Source: Achromobacter spanius
GTDB lineage: Bacteria > Pseudomonadota > Gammaproteobacteria > Burkholderiales > Burkholderiaceae_B
Reading direction: 5' to 3'
NCBI RefSeq assembly: GCF_002812705.1
Contig: NZ_CP025030.1
Location: forward strand, 6,138,001 to 6,202,000
DNA length: 64,000 nucleotides
The position numbers and the translations under genes were made by a program. Shown here in pieces: positions 38,899 through 50,448 of this stretch. The first letter of the stretch is position 1, and each line of letters starts with the position of its first letter. The notes beneath the pieces were generated by a model, which worked only from the letters and a program-made list of their open reading frames with translations, was not told the origin of the DNA and made no database searches.

Positions 38899-39993
38899 TC
38901 AGAATGCGGTGTCGGACAGCCATTGGCGCCATTGCGGCGCGGCTTCGCGGATGGCCGCGCGGTGATGGCCGTCGCGCCCGGTGACGGCATCAGCCCGCCA
39001 CAGCGCGGCGATGATGGCCTGCTCGCAGGCCTCGGCGGCCGCTTCGAACAGCGGGTCGATACGGGTTTCATGCAGCATCGCCACGGCCGGCATGGGCTGC
39101 TCGGCTAGTTGCGGCACGGTGTAGGCGGTGGAAAATGCCAGCGCGATGTCGCCGCTGCCATGGCCGAACACCGAGCCCGTGCGCGCCAGGCCCGCGCCCG
39201 CGCGCAGCGACAAGCGTCGCAGTTGGCGCGCATCCAGCGGCGCATCAGTGGCCAGCAACAGGATGATCGAACCCTTCTCCGGCACGATCGCGGCATTCTC
39301 GCCTTGCTGCGCCAGCCCACGGTCCAACTGATCCGCCAGCCGACGGCCGAACGGGCGGCCCGCCACGGTCAGATTGGGCAGGCGGCCGAAGTTTGCCAGC
39401 ACCAGCGCGCCGACGGTGTAACGCAAGCCGGGCTGGATGGACGCCACGCGGGATGCTGAACCGATGCCGCCTTTGAACGAAAAGCACGACATGCCGCGCC
39501 CCGCGCCTACTGCCCCTTGCGCAAACGATTTGGCGGCGCTGGCATAGGCGTCGGCGTAATGCGCTTCCTGCACGGACAGCGCCTGGATGTCGTTCAAGTA
39601 ACCGTCATTGCACTCGAAGACCAACGGGTTCACGGTGGCCATGCCGCGCCCGATCTCGGGGTTGGCCGCGATGGCTTGCCGGATCTGCGCATTGGCCACG
39701 TTGCCCACGCCAAAGGTGTTGGTCAGCGCGATGGGCGTTTCCAGCACACCCAGCTCTTGCACCTGGATCAGGCCGGTACTTTTGCCGAAGCCGTTCAGCA
39801 CCGTCGCGGCGGCGGGCACTTTGTCCAGATAAGGGTCGCCGCCATGTGGACGCACGACGGTGACGCCGGTCTGTTGCGCACCGTCTGCCAACGTGCAGTG
39901 CCCGACGGTGACGTCACCGACGTCGCAAATCGAATCCAACGGTCCCGACGGCAGCACGCCGATGCGGGGAAGGTCCAGCGCTTGTTTGTCCAT
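38899..39993 (-). CDS. P1 family peptidase (DmpA/BapA-like beta- or D-aminopeptidase)
   Basis: This protein of 364 residues belongs to the self-cleaving DmpA family, which includes L-aminopeptidase D-amidase/D-esterase and beta-peptidyl aminopeptidases. The precursor should split before the nucleophilic serine in EKGSIILLLATDAPL (Gly241-Ser242), close to the DmpA site. The alpha-chain motif GRGMSCFSFKGGIGSASR and the opening DLPRIGVLPSGPLDSICDVG fit the family. I start at ATG 39993; a TTG four codons earlier is possible. Specificity for beta- or D-residues is inferred from relatives. Confidence 0.88.
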   Translation of the reverse strand: MDKQALDLPRIGVLPSGPLDSICDVGDVTVGHCTLADGAQQTGVTVVRPHGGDPYLDKVPAAATVLNGFGKSTGLIQVQELGVLETPIALTNTFGVGNVANAQIRQAIAANPEIGRGMATVNPLVFECNDGYLNDIQALSVQEAHYADAYASAAKSFAQGAVGAGRGMSCFSFKGGIGSASRVASIQPGLRYTVGALVLANFGRLPNLTVAGRPFGRRLADQLDRGLAQQGENAAIVPEKGSIILLLATDAPLDARQLRRLSLRAGAGLARTGSVFGHGSGDIALAFSTAYTVPQLAEQPMPAVAMLHETRIDPLFEAAAEACEQAIIAALWRADAVTGRDGHHRAAIREAAPQWRQWLSDTAF

Positions 39994-40074
39994 GGTTTTC
40001 GCCAAGGTCCTTAATGCAAAACGCCGCCGCCCTTCGTTCAGGAGCGACGGCGAGATGTACAGCCCCCACGCCGC

Positions 40075-40112
40075 GCCCCTTCGGGGCTAGCAGCCCCCCC
40101 GGAGGGGGCTGC
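40075..40112. repeat. Two adjacent GC-rich hairpins inside the peptide operon
   Basis: Hairpin 1 is GCCCC-TTC-GGGGC (40075-40087); hairpin 2 has arms GCAGCCCCC (40090-40098) and GGGGGCTGC (40104-40112). They lie between the last permease gene and the P1 peptidase gene without a T run. They could slow exonucleases or attenuate transcription into the peptidase genes. Confidence 0.6.
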
Positions 40113-40147
40113 CCGGCGGCGGGGCCTTTTCTATTTACTTGTGCTTA

Positions 40148-41047
40148 TCACTTGCGATCGATCTTCGGATCGAGCGCGTCGCGCAAGCCGTCGCCCAGCA
40201 GGTTGAAGGCCAGCACCGTCAGGAAGATCGCCAGCGCCGGGAAAATGGCCACGTGCGGGGCGATCACCATGTCGGCGCGCGCTTCGTTCAGCATGGCGCC
40301 CCACTCCGGCGTGGGAGGCGATGCGCCCATGCCCAGGAACGACAAGCTGGCAGCGGTGATGATCGACGTGCCGATACGCATCGTGCCGTACACCACGATC
40401 GGCGAGATCGTGCCGGGCAGGATGTGGCGCATGATGATCGTCCAGTCGGATGCGCCCACGCTCTTGACCGCTTCGACATAGGTCATCTGCTTGATCGACA
40501 GCGTGTTGCCGCGCACCAGGCGGGCAAACGCCGGCACGCTGAACACGGCCACGGCCACGATCACGTTGATCATGCTGGAACCCAGCACGGCCACCACGCC
40601 GATGGCCAGCAGCATGCCCGGGAATGCCAGCAGCACGTCCGAGATGCGCATCGTGATGCGTTCCCACCAGCCTTCGTAGTAGCCGGCCATCAAGCCCATG
40701 AAGGTACCCACGATTGCGCCCATGGCCACCGACAGGAAGCCCGCGGCCAGCGAGATCCGCGCGCCCATGACGATGCGGCTGAAGATGTCGCGGCCCAGCG
40801 AATCCACGCCCAGCCAGTGGGTCAGCGACGGGCCGGCGTTCAGCGCGTCGTAGTCGAAGAAGTTCTCGGCGTCGAAGGGCACGATCCACGGCGCGAAGGC
40901 CGCAACCACCACCAGCAACAGCACGAAGATGCCGGCGCCCACGCCCAGCTTCTGCTTCTTGAATTTGCGCCAGAACTCGGTGGCGGGCGTGCGCACGTCG
41001 TTCTTCGGAACGGCGGCAATAGTCGTGGCGGGTGTCGTATTGCTCAT
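40148..41047 (-). CDS. gsiD: Peptide/glutathione ABC transporter permease (GsiD/DppC-like)
   Basis: This 299-residue inner membrane permease has an N-terminal hydrophobic anchor, [20 protein letters not shown] typical of the DppC group, and the EAA loop [21 protein letters not shown] that contacts the ATPase. It ends with [18 protein letters not shown] start at ATG 41047 (MSNTTPA), 7 bp after gsiC. Substrate is assigned by similarity of the whole iaaA-gsiABCD order to the E. coli glutathione importer. Confidence 0.88.
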   Translation of the reverse strand: MSNTTPATTIAAVPKNDVRTPATEFWRKFKKQKLGVGAGIFVLLLVVVAAFAPWIVPFDAENFFDYDALNAGPSLTHWLGVDSLGRDIFSRIVMGARISLAAGFLSVAMGAIVGTFMGLMAGYYEGWWERITMRISDVLLAFPGMLLAIGVVAVLGSSMINVIVAVAVFSVPAFARLVRGNTLSIKQMTYVEAVKSVGASDWTIIMRHILPGTISPIVVYGTMRIGTSIITAASLSFLGMGASPPTPEWGAMLNEARADMVIAPHVAIFPALAIFLTVLAFNLLGDGLRDALDPKIDRK

Positions 41048-41054
41048 GGCCGCC

Positions 41055-41975
41055 TCACTTGTAACGGATGCTGGGATTGATGACGCCATAGAGCACGTCG
41101 ACAATCAGGTTGATCAAAATGAATTCCAGCGAGAACAGCAGCACAAGGCCCTGAATCACCGGATAGTCGCGTTGGGTCACGGCGTCAACCAGCAGGCGGC
41201 CAAGGCCGGGCCAGTTGAAGACGGTTTCCACCACGATCGAGCCGCCCAGCAAGAAGCCGAATTGCAGGCCCATCATGGTGACGACCGGAATCAGCGCATT
41301 GCGCAGCGCATGCTTGATGATGACGCGGCGCTCGGTCAGCCCCTTGGCGCGGGCGGTGCGCACGAAGTCTTCCTGGATGACTTCCACGAACGACGCCCGG
41401 GTAAAGCGCGCCATGACGGCGGCTACCGCGGCGCCCAGCGTGATGGACGGCAAGATGTAGTGTTGCCAGGTTGAGGCGCCCACGGTCGGCAGCCAACCCA
41501 GATTCACGGAAAACACCTGCATCAGCATCATGCCCAGCGCGAACGCGGGGAAAGAAATGCCTGACACCGCCAGTGTCATGCCAAGACGGTCGGGCCAGCG
41601 ATTGCGCCAGACCGCCGAGACAATGCCGATGATCATGCCGAAGGTCACTGACCACGCCATGCTGGCGAGCGTCAGCCACAGCGTGGGCATGAAGCGGTCG
41701 GAAATTTCGGTCGAGACGGGGCGCTTGGTACGCAGCGAGGTACCCAGGTCGCCTTGCAGCATGTTGCTGAAGTAGCGCACGAACTGCTGCGGCAGAGGCA
41801 GATCCAGCCCAAGTTCCTTGCGCACGAGCTCAACGGTTTGCTGGTCGGCCTCCTGGCCCGCGGCCAGCCGCGCCGGGTCGCCCGGAAGCATGTGCACAAA
41901 CAGGAACACGACCACGGCTACCAGCAGCAGCGTGGGGATCATGCCCAGAAGACGTTTGACGATGTAGGTCAGCAT
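41055..41975 (-). CDS. gsiC: Peptide/glutathione ABC transporter permease (GsiC/DppB-like)
   Basis: This 306-residue permease starts [20 protein letters not shown], has the family motif LPGDPARL, and carries the EAA loop [20 protein letters not shown] followed by [10 protein letters not shown]. Six helices are apparent. It pairs with the downstream GsiD-like protein. Confidence 0.9.
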   Translation of the reverse strand: MLTYIVKRLLGMIPTLLLVAVVVFLFVHMLPGDPARLAAGQEADQQTVELVRKELGLDLPLPQQFVRYFSNMLQGDLGTSLRTKRPVSTEISDRFMPTLWLTLASMAWSVTFGMIIGIVSAVWRNRWPDRLGMTLAVSGISFPAFALGMMLMQVFSVNLGWLPTVGASTWQHYILPSITLGAAVAAVMARFTRASFVEVIQEDFVRTARAKGLTERRVIIKHALRNALIPVVTMMGLQFGFLLGGSIVVETVFNWPGLGRLLVDAVTQRDYPVIQGLVLLFSLEFILINLIVDVLYGVINPSIRYK

Positions 41976-42032
41976 TGAAATTCCTGCAACATCGGCGGGG
42001 ACACCGCGCCCCCGCCGAATGTGGCCTTACAA

Positions 42033-42046
42033 GGGCCCGAAGGCCC
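42033..42046. repeat. Short hairpin between gsiB and gsiC
   Basis: GGGCC-CGAA-GGCCC, without a T run, follows the binding-protein gene. Such hairpins often protect the 3' end of binding-protein mRNA so that it is made in excess of the permeases. Confidence 0.4.
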
Positions 42047-42064
42047 CGAGAGTGACTGCTAGGT

Positions 42065-43609
42065 TTACTGCTTCAGGTCGATGTCGCCGAACCAGAACGA
42101 GGTGTCCGGTTCCACGTACACGCCCGACAGGTTCTTCGACTTCACATACAGGTTGTTCTGGGTCACCAGGAAGGCCCACGGGGCGTCCTTCCAGATGGTT
42201 TCCTGAACGTTCTTGTAGATTTCCGTCTTCTTCGCGCGATCGGTCGTGGCCAGGGCTTCTTGAACGCCGGCGTCAACCGTCTTGTTCGAGTAGTACGACA
42301 CGTTGTTCAGCACCGGCGGGAAAGCGGCGGTGGTCAGCAACGGACGCAGGCCCCAGTCGGCTTCACCGGTCGAGGACGACCAGCCGGCGTAGTACATGCG
42401 AACCTTGGCGTCTTCCGGCTTTTGCACTTGCTGCACACGCTGACCCGATTCCAGCACTTCAACCTGCACCTTGATGCCGACTTGCGCCAGTTGCTGCTGC
42501 AGGAACTGAACCACCTTCACCGAGGTGCCGTCGTTATAGGCGGACCACAGCGTGCTTTCGAAGCCGTTGGGGTAGCCGGCTTCGGCCAGCAGGGCCTTGG
42601 CCTTCTTCAGGTCATACGGCCACGGGCCGGTCTTGTGGGCAAAGTCCACGCCCTTGGGCACCACGCCGTCAACGACGGTGGCATAGCCCGAGAAAGCGAC
42701 CTTGGCCAGGGCTTCCTTGTTGATGGCGTAGTTGATGGCTTCGCGCACCTTGACGTTGTCGAACGGCTTTTGCTGCGTGTTCATCGACAGGTAGCGGGCC
42801 ATGATCGAGTTCTGGTGATCGACCACGTCCAGCTTGTCGTTCTTCTTCAGCACGGCGGCTTGTTCGAACGGCACCGGGAAAGCGAACTGCGCTTCGCCCG
42901 TCTGCACCACGGCGGCGCGGGTGTTGTTGTCGGTCACGGTACGGAAGGTCAGCGTGTCGACCTTCGGGTAGCCCTTCTTCCAGTAGCCGTCGAACTTCTT
43001 GACCTTCAGGTATTCAGCCGGCTTCCATTCGACGAATTCGAACGGGCCGGTGCCCACCGGGTGGAAACCGATTTCCTTGCCGTACTTGGCCAGGGCGGCC
43101 GGCGAGATCATCATGGCGGCCGGGTGGGCCAGCGCGTTGATGAAGGCCGAGAACGGCTTCTTCAACGTGATCTTGATGGTCATCGGGTCAACCACTTCGG
43201 TCTTGTCGATGACGCTGAACTGGATGTAGCGCGACAGGCGGTTGTCCGGATTGGCCGGACGATCGAAGTTGATCTTGACCGCTTCGGCGTTGAAGTCGGT
43301 GCCGTCGTGGAACTTCACGCCGGGACGCAGCTTGAACGTGTAGACCAGGCCGTCTTCGCTGACGCTGTAGTCGGTGGCCAGCACCTTCTGGATCTTCAGG
43401 TCTTTGTCGAACTCGAACAGGCCTTCGTAGTAGGCCTTGCCGGCAGCCTGGTTCAGGGTGCTGTTGGTGTTGTACGGATCAAGCGTTTCCAGTGCGATGG
43501 AGACGGCAAACGTCACGTCCTTGGACGCATGCGCCAACGGCGAAGTGAGCACGCCGAAGGCCACCGCGGCGGCGGCCATCAGCTTGGTGGGGCGCAAAAC
43601 TTTCATCAT
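42065..43609 (-). CDS. gsiB: Periplasmic peptide/glutathione-binding protein (GsiB-like)
   Basis: This 514-residue solute-binding protein (family 5) has a signal peptide with hydrophobic core LMAAAAVAFGVLTSPLAHA and likely cleavage before SKDVTF. Family features are visible in KLRPGVKFHDGTDFNAEAVK and FHPVGTGPFEFVEWK. The start ATG 43609 has AGGAG at good spacing. It delivers substrate to the GsiCD permease. Confidence 0.9.
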   Translation of the reverse strand: MMKVLRPTKLMAAAAVAFGVLTSPLAHASKDVTFAVSIALETLDPYNTNSTLNQAAGKAYYEGLFEFDKDLKIQKVLATDYSVSEDGLVYTFKLRPGVKFHDGTDFNAEAVKINFDRPANPDNRLSRYIQFSVIDKTEVVDPMTIKITLKKPFSAFINALAHPAAMMISPAALAKYGKEIGFHPVGTGPFEFVEWKPAEYLKVKKFDGYWKKGYPKVDTLTFRTVTDNNTRAAVVQTGEAQFAFPVPFEQAAVLKKNDKLDVVDHQNSIMARYLSMNTQQKPFDNVKVREAINYAINKEALAKVAFSGYATVVDGVVPKGVDFAHKTGPWPYDLKKAKALLAEAGYPNGFESTLWSAYNDGTSVKVVQFLQQQLAQVGIKVQVEVLESGQRVQQVQKPEDAKVRMYYAGWSSSTGEADWGLRPLLTTAAFPPVLNNVSYYSNKTVDAGVQEALATTDRAKKTEIYKNVQETIWKDAPWAFLVTQNNLYVKSKNLSGVYVEPDTSFWFGDIDLKQ

Positions 43610-43675
43610 TGCAACTCCTGGTTCCAAATTGGAATTAGGGGGTTTGGTGGAAGAAAAACGAGTACGACAACGGAA

Positions 43676-45562
<1,887 letters not shown>

Positions 45563-45601
45563 CTTTATTAATCCCCAAAATCAAAACAGAACCCGCCACG
45601 C

Positions 45602-46582
45602 TTATCGGTAGATAGCAGTGACCGGCTTTTCGCCAACGCGGGCGTAACCCCGATACATGCCTTCCGTGTTGAACGGCAAGGCCACATTGCCCTGGGCGTC
45701 AACGGCCACCAGGCCGCCCTTGCCGCCGATGGTGGGCAGTTTTTCCATTACGACGCGGTCCGCGGCTTCTTGCAGCGACGCCCCGCAATACTCCATCTGG
45801 GCCGCAACGTCATACGCGGCAACCATGCGGATGAACATCTCGCCGGTACCCGTGGTGGATACGGCGCAAGTCTTGTTGCTGGCGTAGGTGCCCGCGCCGA
45901 TCATGGGCGCGTCGCCGACGCGGCCGACCTGCTTGTTGGTGATGCCGCCGGTTGACGTGGCCGCGGCCAGATTGCCCTCTGCATCCACGGCCACCGCGCC
46001 CACCGTGCCGAACTTCTTGTCGGCGTCCAGCGGGTCGGCCGGCGCGGGCTGGCCGCGCGCAACCATGGCTTGACCATCGTGGTCCAGCACGGCGGCGTCC
46101 GGCGTTTCGCGCTGCACACGCAGCAATTGTTCGCGGCGAGCCTCGGTCGAGAAGTACGACGGGTCAACGATTTCCAGGCCTTCGGCCTTGGCGAAGGCTT
46201 CGGCGCCCTCGCCCACGAAGAACACGTGCTTGCTGTTTTCCATGACACGGCGCGCCAAGAACACCGGGTTGCGCACGCAGTTCACGTTGGCGATGGCGCC
46301 CGAACGCAGCGTGGCGCCGTCCATGATGGAGGCGTCCAATTCATGCGTGGCCGCGCTGGTGAACACGGCGCCGTGGCCGGCGTTGAACAAGGGGCAGTCT
46401 TCCAGCAGGCGCACGGCTTCGGTCACGGCGTCCAGGGCGCTGCCGCCACGGGCCAGCACGGCCTGGCCGGCCGTCAGAATGGACTCCAGGGCGGCCAGGT
46501 ATTCCTGTTCTTTCTCGGGCGACATGGCCGCGCGGGACATCGCGCCGGCGCCACCGTGAATGGCAATCACGGGTTGAATCAT
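45602..46582 (-). CDS. iaaA: Isoaspartyl peptidase / L-asparaginase (Ntn hydrolase)
   Basis: This 326-residue type III asparaginase splits beta-aspartyl dipeptides. The precursor cleaves itself before Thr193 in KKFGTVGAVAVD, making that threonine the nucleophile. IHGGAGAM at the start and STTGTGEMFIR later are family marks. Its ATG overlaps the regulator's TGA by 4 bp (ATGA), so the two are translationally coupled. In E. coli the same gene precedes gsiABCD. Confidence 0.93.
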   Translation of the reverse strand: MIQPVIAIHGGAGAMSRAAMSPEKEQEYLAALESILTAGQAVLARGGSALDAVTEAVRLLEDCPLFNAGHGAVFTSAATHELDASIMDGATLRSGAIANVNCVRNPVFLARRVMENSKHVFFVGEGAEAFAKAEGLEIVDPSYFSTEARREQLLRVQRETPDAAVLDHDGQAMVARGQPAPADPLDADKKFGTVGAVAVDAEGNLAAATSTGGITNKQVGRVGDAPMIGAGTYASNKTCAVSTTGTGEMFIRMVAAYDVAAQMEYCGASLQEAADRVVMEKLPTIGGKGGLVAVDAQGNVALPFNTEGMYRGYARVGEKPVTAIYR

Positions 46583-47454
46583 CGTTTACCTACTCCATGG
46601 ATAAGCCACGGCATCACGGACTGGGTCACCCCAGCGGCTGCCGCAACGGAATTCTCGGCCCGATAGGCCACCGCGGCGGACAGGGCTTCGATCAAGCCCA
46701 GCGCGGCGGTTTCGGAATTTGGGATCAACTGGCGCGCCGAATACGCATACAACACCACGGACGCGGTGGGCGCCAGGGGCGACGTGGGCTTGTCGGTCAG
46801 CACCAGTACCGGCACGCCGGCTTGCTTGGCGGCGGCGGCCAGCGTCACGGTGTCGGCCAGATAGCGGGGGAAACCAATGGCAATGACCAGGTCCTTGGCG
46901 GTCATGCGCGACATCTGCCGCGCCGCGTGCGACACGCCGCCCGGCCCGGCCAGCGATTCGACGGAACGCAGGTGCATGCACAGGCCGCGCTGCAGCAGGC
47001 CGGCCAGGAAACCGCTGGCGCCGAAGCCGATGATGAAGACGCGCTCGGCGGCCAGGATGGATTGCACCGCCTGTTCACAGGCGCCCGAGTCCAGCGCCTG
47101 CAAATTGCGCTGGGCGTTGCGGATGTCTTCTTCAAGCGTGGCGGCAAAGATCTGCACGGCGCTGGCGGAATGCGCCAATTCGGTGCGCAGCTTTTCCACG
47201 GGTTCCAGCGCGGCTTCGAATCCGCGCGCCAGCTCGGCACGAAACTGCGGGTAGCCCGGCAAGTCCAGGGCACGCGCAAAGCGGTTCGCCGTCGCCACCG
47301 ACACCCCGACCGCCACGGCGAATTCGTCGACGGTCATGGTGGCCACGCGGAACTGATGTGCCAGCACGTACTCGGCCATCTTGTGCTGAGTCCGGCTCAG
47401 CGCGGGCTGAGCCCGGGCGATCCGATCAGCGATCGACAGTACGGCCTTGTTCAT
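46579..47454 (-). CDS. MurR/RpiR family transcriptional regulator of the peptide operon
   Basis: This 291-residue protein has an RpiR helix-turn-helix (TVDEFAVAVGVSVATANRFA) and a SIS sugar-isomerase-like domain (ERVFIIGFGASGFLAGLLQ to the LVIAIGFPRY region). RpiR proteins usually sense phosphosugars; a member in front of peptidase genes would fit amino sugar or muropeptide signals. I start at ATG 47454 (MNKAVLS); the ribosome-binding site is weak. It overlaps iaaA by 4 bp and is the first gene of the operon. Confidence 0.88.
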   Translation of the reverse strand: MNKAVLSIADRIARAQPALSRTQHKMAEYVLAHQFRVATMTVDEFAVAVGVSVATANRFARALDLPGYPQFRAELARGFEAALEPVEKLRTELAHSASAVQIFAATLEEDIRNAQRNLQALDSGACEQAVQSILAAERVFIIGFGASGFLAGLLQRGLCMHLRSVESLAGPGGVSHAARQMSRMTAKDLVIAIGFPRYLADTVTLAAAAKQAGVPVLVLTDKPTSPLAPTASVVLYAYSARQLIPNSETAALGLIEALSAAVAYRAENSVAAAAGVTQSVMPWLIHGVGKR

Positions 47455-47483
47455 CTTTTTGGGGTGCGTCTTAGCGGGTGTTG

Positions 47484-47501
47484 GTGTAAATCTGTTTACA
47501 C
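47484..47501. promoter_or_regulatory. Palindrome GTGTAAA-N4-TTTACAC, candidate RpiR operator
   Basis: A perfect 7-bp inverted repeat with a 4-bp spacer lies 30 bp upstream of the RpiR gene start. It would suit autoregulation and control of the whole downstream operon. A second small palindrome, GGGTATACCC, lies near 47539-47548. Confidence 0.6.
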
Positions 47502-47635
47502 GCAAATTTTAAATAAGAAAATTCCTTTTCATACTCAGGGTATACCCGTGAATTTATGTAACGGTGGACGAAAAGAAACGGGGCCGGTTTGAGGTACGCT
47601 ATCGGCGCCTCTTTTTCTTCCCTTGGAATGCCGCA

Positions 47636-48088
47636 ATGCCCGATTGGATCTGCAAGCCCCACCAGGAACTGACCGTTGCCGAGATCTACTCGATTCTCCA
47701 GCTACGCACGGAAGTGTTTGTCGTTGAGCAGGAATGCATCTTTCAGGACATCGACGGGAAGGATCTGGTCGGGCAGACCTCGCACTTGATGGCTTGGCAG
47801 GGAGATCAGTTGGCTGCGTATTGCCGCATTCTTGATCCGTCACTGAATAAGAACGGTGATATTGAGATTGGCCGGGTCATCAGCGCGCCCTGGACGCGCG
47901 GCCAGGGGCTGGGGCATGAGTTGATTCGCCATGCGATGGCGGAAGTGCGCCGGCGCTGGCCGGGTCGTGCGATGTACCTGGGGGCGCAGGCCCGGCTGCG
48001 GGCTTACTACGGCGGGCACGGGTTTGTGGAAGTGACCGAGGAATATATCGAGGACGGGATTCCGCACGTGGGGATGCGGTTGGGGTGA
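47636..48088 (+). CDS. ElaA-like GNAT N-acetyltransferase
   Basis: This 150-residue protein matches the ElaA group of GNAT acetyltransferases: LRTEVFVVEQECIFQDIDGKD near the start, the acetyl-CoA site RVISAPWTRGQGLGHELIRH, and LRAYYGGHGFVEVTEEYIEDG near the end. The acceptor is unknown. The start ATG 47636 (MPDWICKP) matches the family's start; the frame is open further upstream. It is convergent with scoB. Confidence 0.88.
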   Translation: MPDWICKPHQELTVAEIYSILQLRTEVFVVEQECIFQDIDGKDLVGQTSHLMAWQGDQLAAYCRILDPSLNKNGDIEIGRVISAPWTRGQGLGHELIRHAMAEVRRRWPGRAMYLGAQARLRAYYGGHGFVEVTEEYIEDGIPHVGMRLG

Positions 48089-48109
48089 CGCGGGGGCTGC
48101 TGCAGGGTG

Positions 48110-48137
48110 AAAAAAAACGTTCCCTTGGGAGCGTTTT
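48110..48137. terminator. Bidirectional terminator between the GNAT gene and scoB
   Basis: An 11-bp stem (AAAACGTTCCC with GGGAGCGTTTT, one G-T pair) has a 2-nt loop, an A run before it and T residues after, so it can act on both strands. Confidence 0.7.
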
Positions 48138-48200
48138 GCAGGTACGCGCCCACTGGGAGCGCTTGTTGGTTTTTGCGGGGCTAGACGGGTTGCTTGTTGC

Positions 48201-48272
48201 GTTGCTTGATGGGTTGCGCGCGATCGGCACTTTTGTTTTTGCCTTGAGGTTCGCGCGCTTCACCCATCCTAC
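48201..48272. repeat. Half palindromic element D
   Basis: Only the right half of the element family is present: GTTGCTTGATGGGTTGCGCG (48201-48220) and the outer end CACCCATCCTAC (48261-48272), which fold into a hairpin. Read on the minus strand, the TAG at 48271-48269 in the outer end is the scoB stop codon. Confidence 0.8.
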
Positions 48273-48919
48273 AGGGCCGAAACGTCTAGCTTGGCCAGGG
48301 TTTTGGACTGGATTTCATCGACCGTAACGCCTGGCGCCGTTTCCAGCAGTTTCAGGCCATTTTCCGTGACTTCCATCACGCCCAGGTCGGTGATGATCAG
48401 GTCGACCACCCCTACGCCGGTCAGCGGCAGGTTGCATTCCGGCAGCAGCTTGATGTCTTCGGTGCCGTCCTTCTTCTTGGCCACGTGTTCCATCAGGACC
48501 ACGACGCGGCCAACGCCGGCCACCAGGTCCATCGCGCCGCCCATGCCCTTGACCATTTTGCCGGGAATCATCCAGTTGGCCAGGTCGCCCTTTTCGGACA
48601 CCTGCATCGCGCCCAGGATGGCCAGGTTGATCTTGCCGCCGCGGATCATTGCAAACGAATCGGCGGACGAGAAGATCGACGAGCCCGGCAGCGTCGTCAC
48701 CGTCTGCTTGCCGGCGTTGATCAGGTCAGCGTCGACTTCGGCGTCGGTGGGAAACGGGCCGATGCCCAGCAGGCCGTTCTCGGATTGCAGCCACACCTCA
48801 ACACCCTTGGGCACGTGGTTGGCCACCAGGGTCGGCAGGCCGATACCCAGGTTCACATAAAAACCGTCTTGCAGCTCGCGCGCGGCGCGCGCCGCCATTT
48901 CATCGCGGGACCATGCCAT
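48269..48919 (-). CDS. scoB: 3-oxoacid CoA-transferase subunit B
   Basis: This 216-residue beta subunit moves CoA from succinyl-CoA to acetoacetate. The catalytic glutamate lies in [33 protein letters not shown] and [15 protein letters not shown] also match the family. It follows scoA by 12 bp. Its stop codon is contributed by palindromic element D. Confidence 0.93.
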   Translation of the reverse strand: MAWSRDEMAARAARELQDGFYVNLGIGLPTLVANHVPKGVEVWLQSENGLLGIGPFPTDAEVDADLINAGKQTVTTLPGSSIFSSADSFAMIRGGKINLAILGAMQVSEKGDLANWMIPGKMVKGMGGAMDLVAGVGRVVVLMEHVAKKKDGTEDIKLLPECNLPLTGVGVVDLIITDLGVMEVTENGLKLLETAPGVTVDEIQSKTLAKLDVSAL

Positions 48920-48931
48920 GTCGTCTTCTCC

Positions 48932-49630
48932 TTAGGCCGGGCGAGTGGTGCGTTGTTCGATGCGCTTTTCCGGCGTCGTGTTCAGCACGATCCGTTGCAC
49001 ATAGATGCCGGGCAGGTGGATCTGATCGGGATCCAGGCTGCCGGTGTCAACGATCTGTTCAACCTCAACCACCGTGAACTTGCCGGCCATGGCGACGTTC
49101 GGGTTGAAGTTGCGGGCCGTCTTGCGGAACACCAGGTTGCCGCTGCGGTCGGCGATGTGCGCCTTGACCAGCGACACGTCCGGCGTCAGCGAACGTTCCA
49201 TCACGTATTGCTGGCCGTCGAACTCGCGGATTTCCTTGCCGTCGGCCACGATGGTGCCCACGCCGGTGCGGGTGAAAAAGGCGGGAATGCCCGCGCCGCC
49301 GGCGCGCAGCTTCTCGGCCAGCGTGCCCTGCGGGGTGAACTCAAGCTCGAGTTCGCCCGACAGGTACTGGCGTTCGAATTCCTTGTTTTCGCCCACGTAG
49401 GACGCGATCATCTTGCGTACCTGGCGCGTGTTCAGCAGTTGGCCCAAGCCAAAGCCGTCGACGCCCGCATTGTTGCTGACGCAGGTCAGGTCCTTCACGC
49501 CTGAATCCCGCAGCGCGGCGATCAGGGCCTCGGGAATACCGCAAAGGCCGAAACCGCCCACGGCGATCATCTGACCGTCCTTGACGATGCCTGCCAGCGC
49601 CTCCTGGGCGCTTGCAAAAACCTTGTCCAT
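48932..49630 (-). CDS. scoA: 3-oxoacid CoA-transferase subunit A
   Basis: This 232-residue alpha subunit has the CoA-transferase I glycine motif [19 protein letters not shown] and [17 protein letters not shown]. With scoB it forms succinyl-CoA:3-ketoacid CoA-transferase used in acetoacetate breakdown. AGGAG stands before the ATG. Confidence 0.93.
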   Translation of the reverse strand: MDKVFASAQEALAGIVKDGQMIAVGGFGLCGIPEALIAALRDSGVKDLTCVSNNAGVDGFGLGQLLNTRQVRKMIASYVGENKEFERQYLSGELELEFTPQGTLAEKLRAGGAGIPAFFTRTGVGTIVADGKEIREFDGQQYVMERSLTPDVSLVKAHIADRSGNLVFRKTARNFNPNVAMAGKFTVVEVEQIVDTGSLDPDQIHLPGIYVQRIVLNTTPEKRIEQRTTRPA

Positions 49631-49885
49631 CGCTCCAACTCCTAGTTAAGGTCTAACCGAAGAGAGCCCGCCCCGCCGCTTGCGCGGTGTGTCCCATGGG
49701 GGAACAAGAAAATCGGGGTGAGCCTTGTTTTTCCTTGGAGCGCGGCTGCCGGCGTCGGCCCCAGACGGCATCGCTACACTGCCCGATGTCTCTGGGTCGC
49801 GGCGCCGAGGGTGGCGCGCCCCTTTAGTTCTCGTGATTTTGCGCTTGATTTTAACGGCATGACGGGCGATTCCGCGCCCCTAATC

Positions 49886-50338
49886 TCAAGCGGCCGCCTG
49901 AAATTGCGTGGCCATCTGCGCCAGCACTTCGGGCGGCCACGGTGCGGACGTATTGGCCACGTAGTCCATCCAGACTAGCACGTTGCGCCCGCGCGCATAG
50001 GGGCCGGCGTCGTCGCCGACCTTCTCCAGCAAGAGCTCGAATTCGGCGCTGGAACGGCCGATGCGCGTGACCTTGTGGATGACCCGGACCGTGGCTGGGT
50101 ACGTCAGCGGGCGCAGAAAATCGCAGGAGGCGTGGGCCAGGATGGCGCCGTTGTCGGCGGGCAGCTCGAAGCCCGCGTCATACAGGATCTGCATGCGGGC
50201 CTCTTCCATGAGGCGGAAATACAGCGTGTTGTTCAGATGATTCAAGGCGTCTGAGTCGCCCCAACGCAAAGGCAATTCCACCTGATGGGTATCGCCCACC
50301 GCCAGAATCCGCGCAGACAGATTGTCCGGGTTCACCAA
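49886..50338 (-). CDS. Hotdog-fold acyl-CoA thioesterase (4HBT family)
   Basis: This 150-residue protein matches the 4-hydroxybenzoyl-CoA thioesterase/YbgC type: VELPLRWGDSDALNHLNNTLYFRLMEEAR holds the conserved Asp near the N-terminal strand and the long helix. The substrate is unknown; position between scoAB and ETF-QO hints at fatty acid or ketone metabolism. The preceding 255 bp up to scoA show no clear element. Confidence 0.85.
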   Translation of the reverse strand: MVNPDNLSARILAVGDTHQVELPLRWGDSDALNHLNNTLYFRLMEEARMQILYDAGFELPADNGAILAHASCDFLRPLTYPATVRVIHKVTRIGRSSAEFELLLEKVGDDAGPYARGRNVLVWMDYVANTSAPWPPEVLAQMATQFQAAA

Positions 50339-50448
50339 TTACTCCTGAAGGCTAAAAGAAATACGAAGGCGTACACGGCCTCCGCCTGCAATACAATCGC
50401 CGATAATACTTCCAGCCAAATATGGAATACATACGGGGAGCTTTGCAA

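Noticed and set aside
49631..49885. Possible small gene upstream of scoA
   Set aside because: An 86-codon frame exists on the plus strand but has no ribosome-binding site or sequence character of a protein, and it runs into the thioesterase gene.
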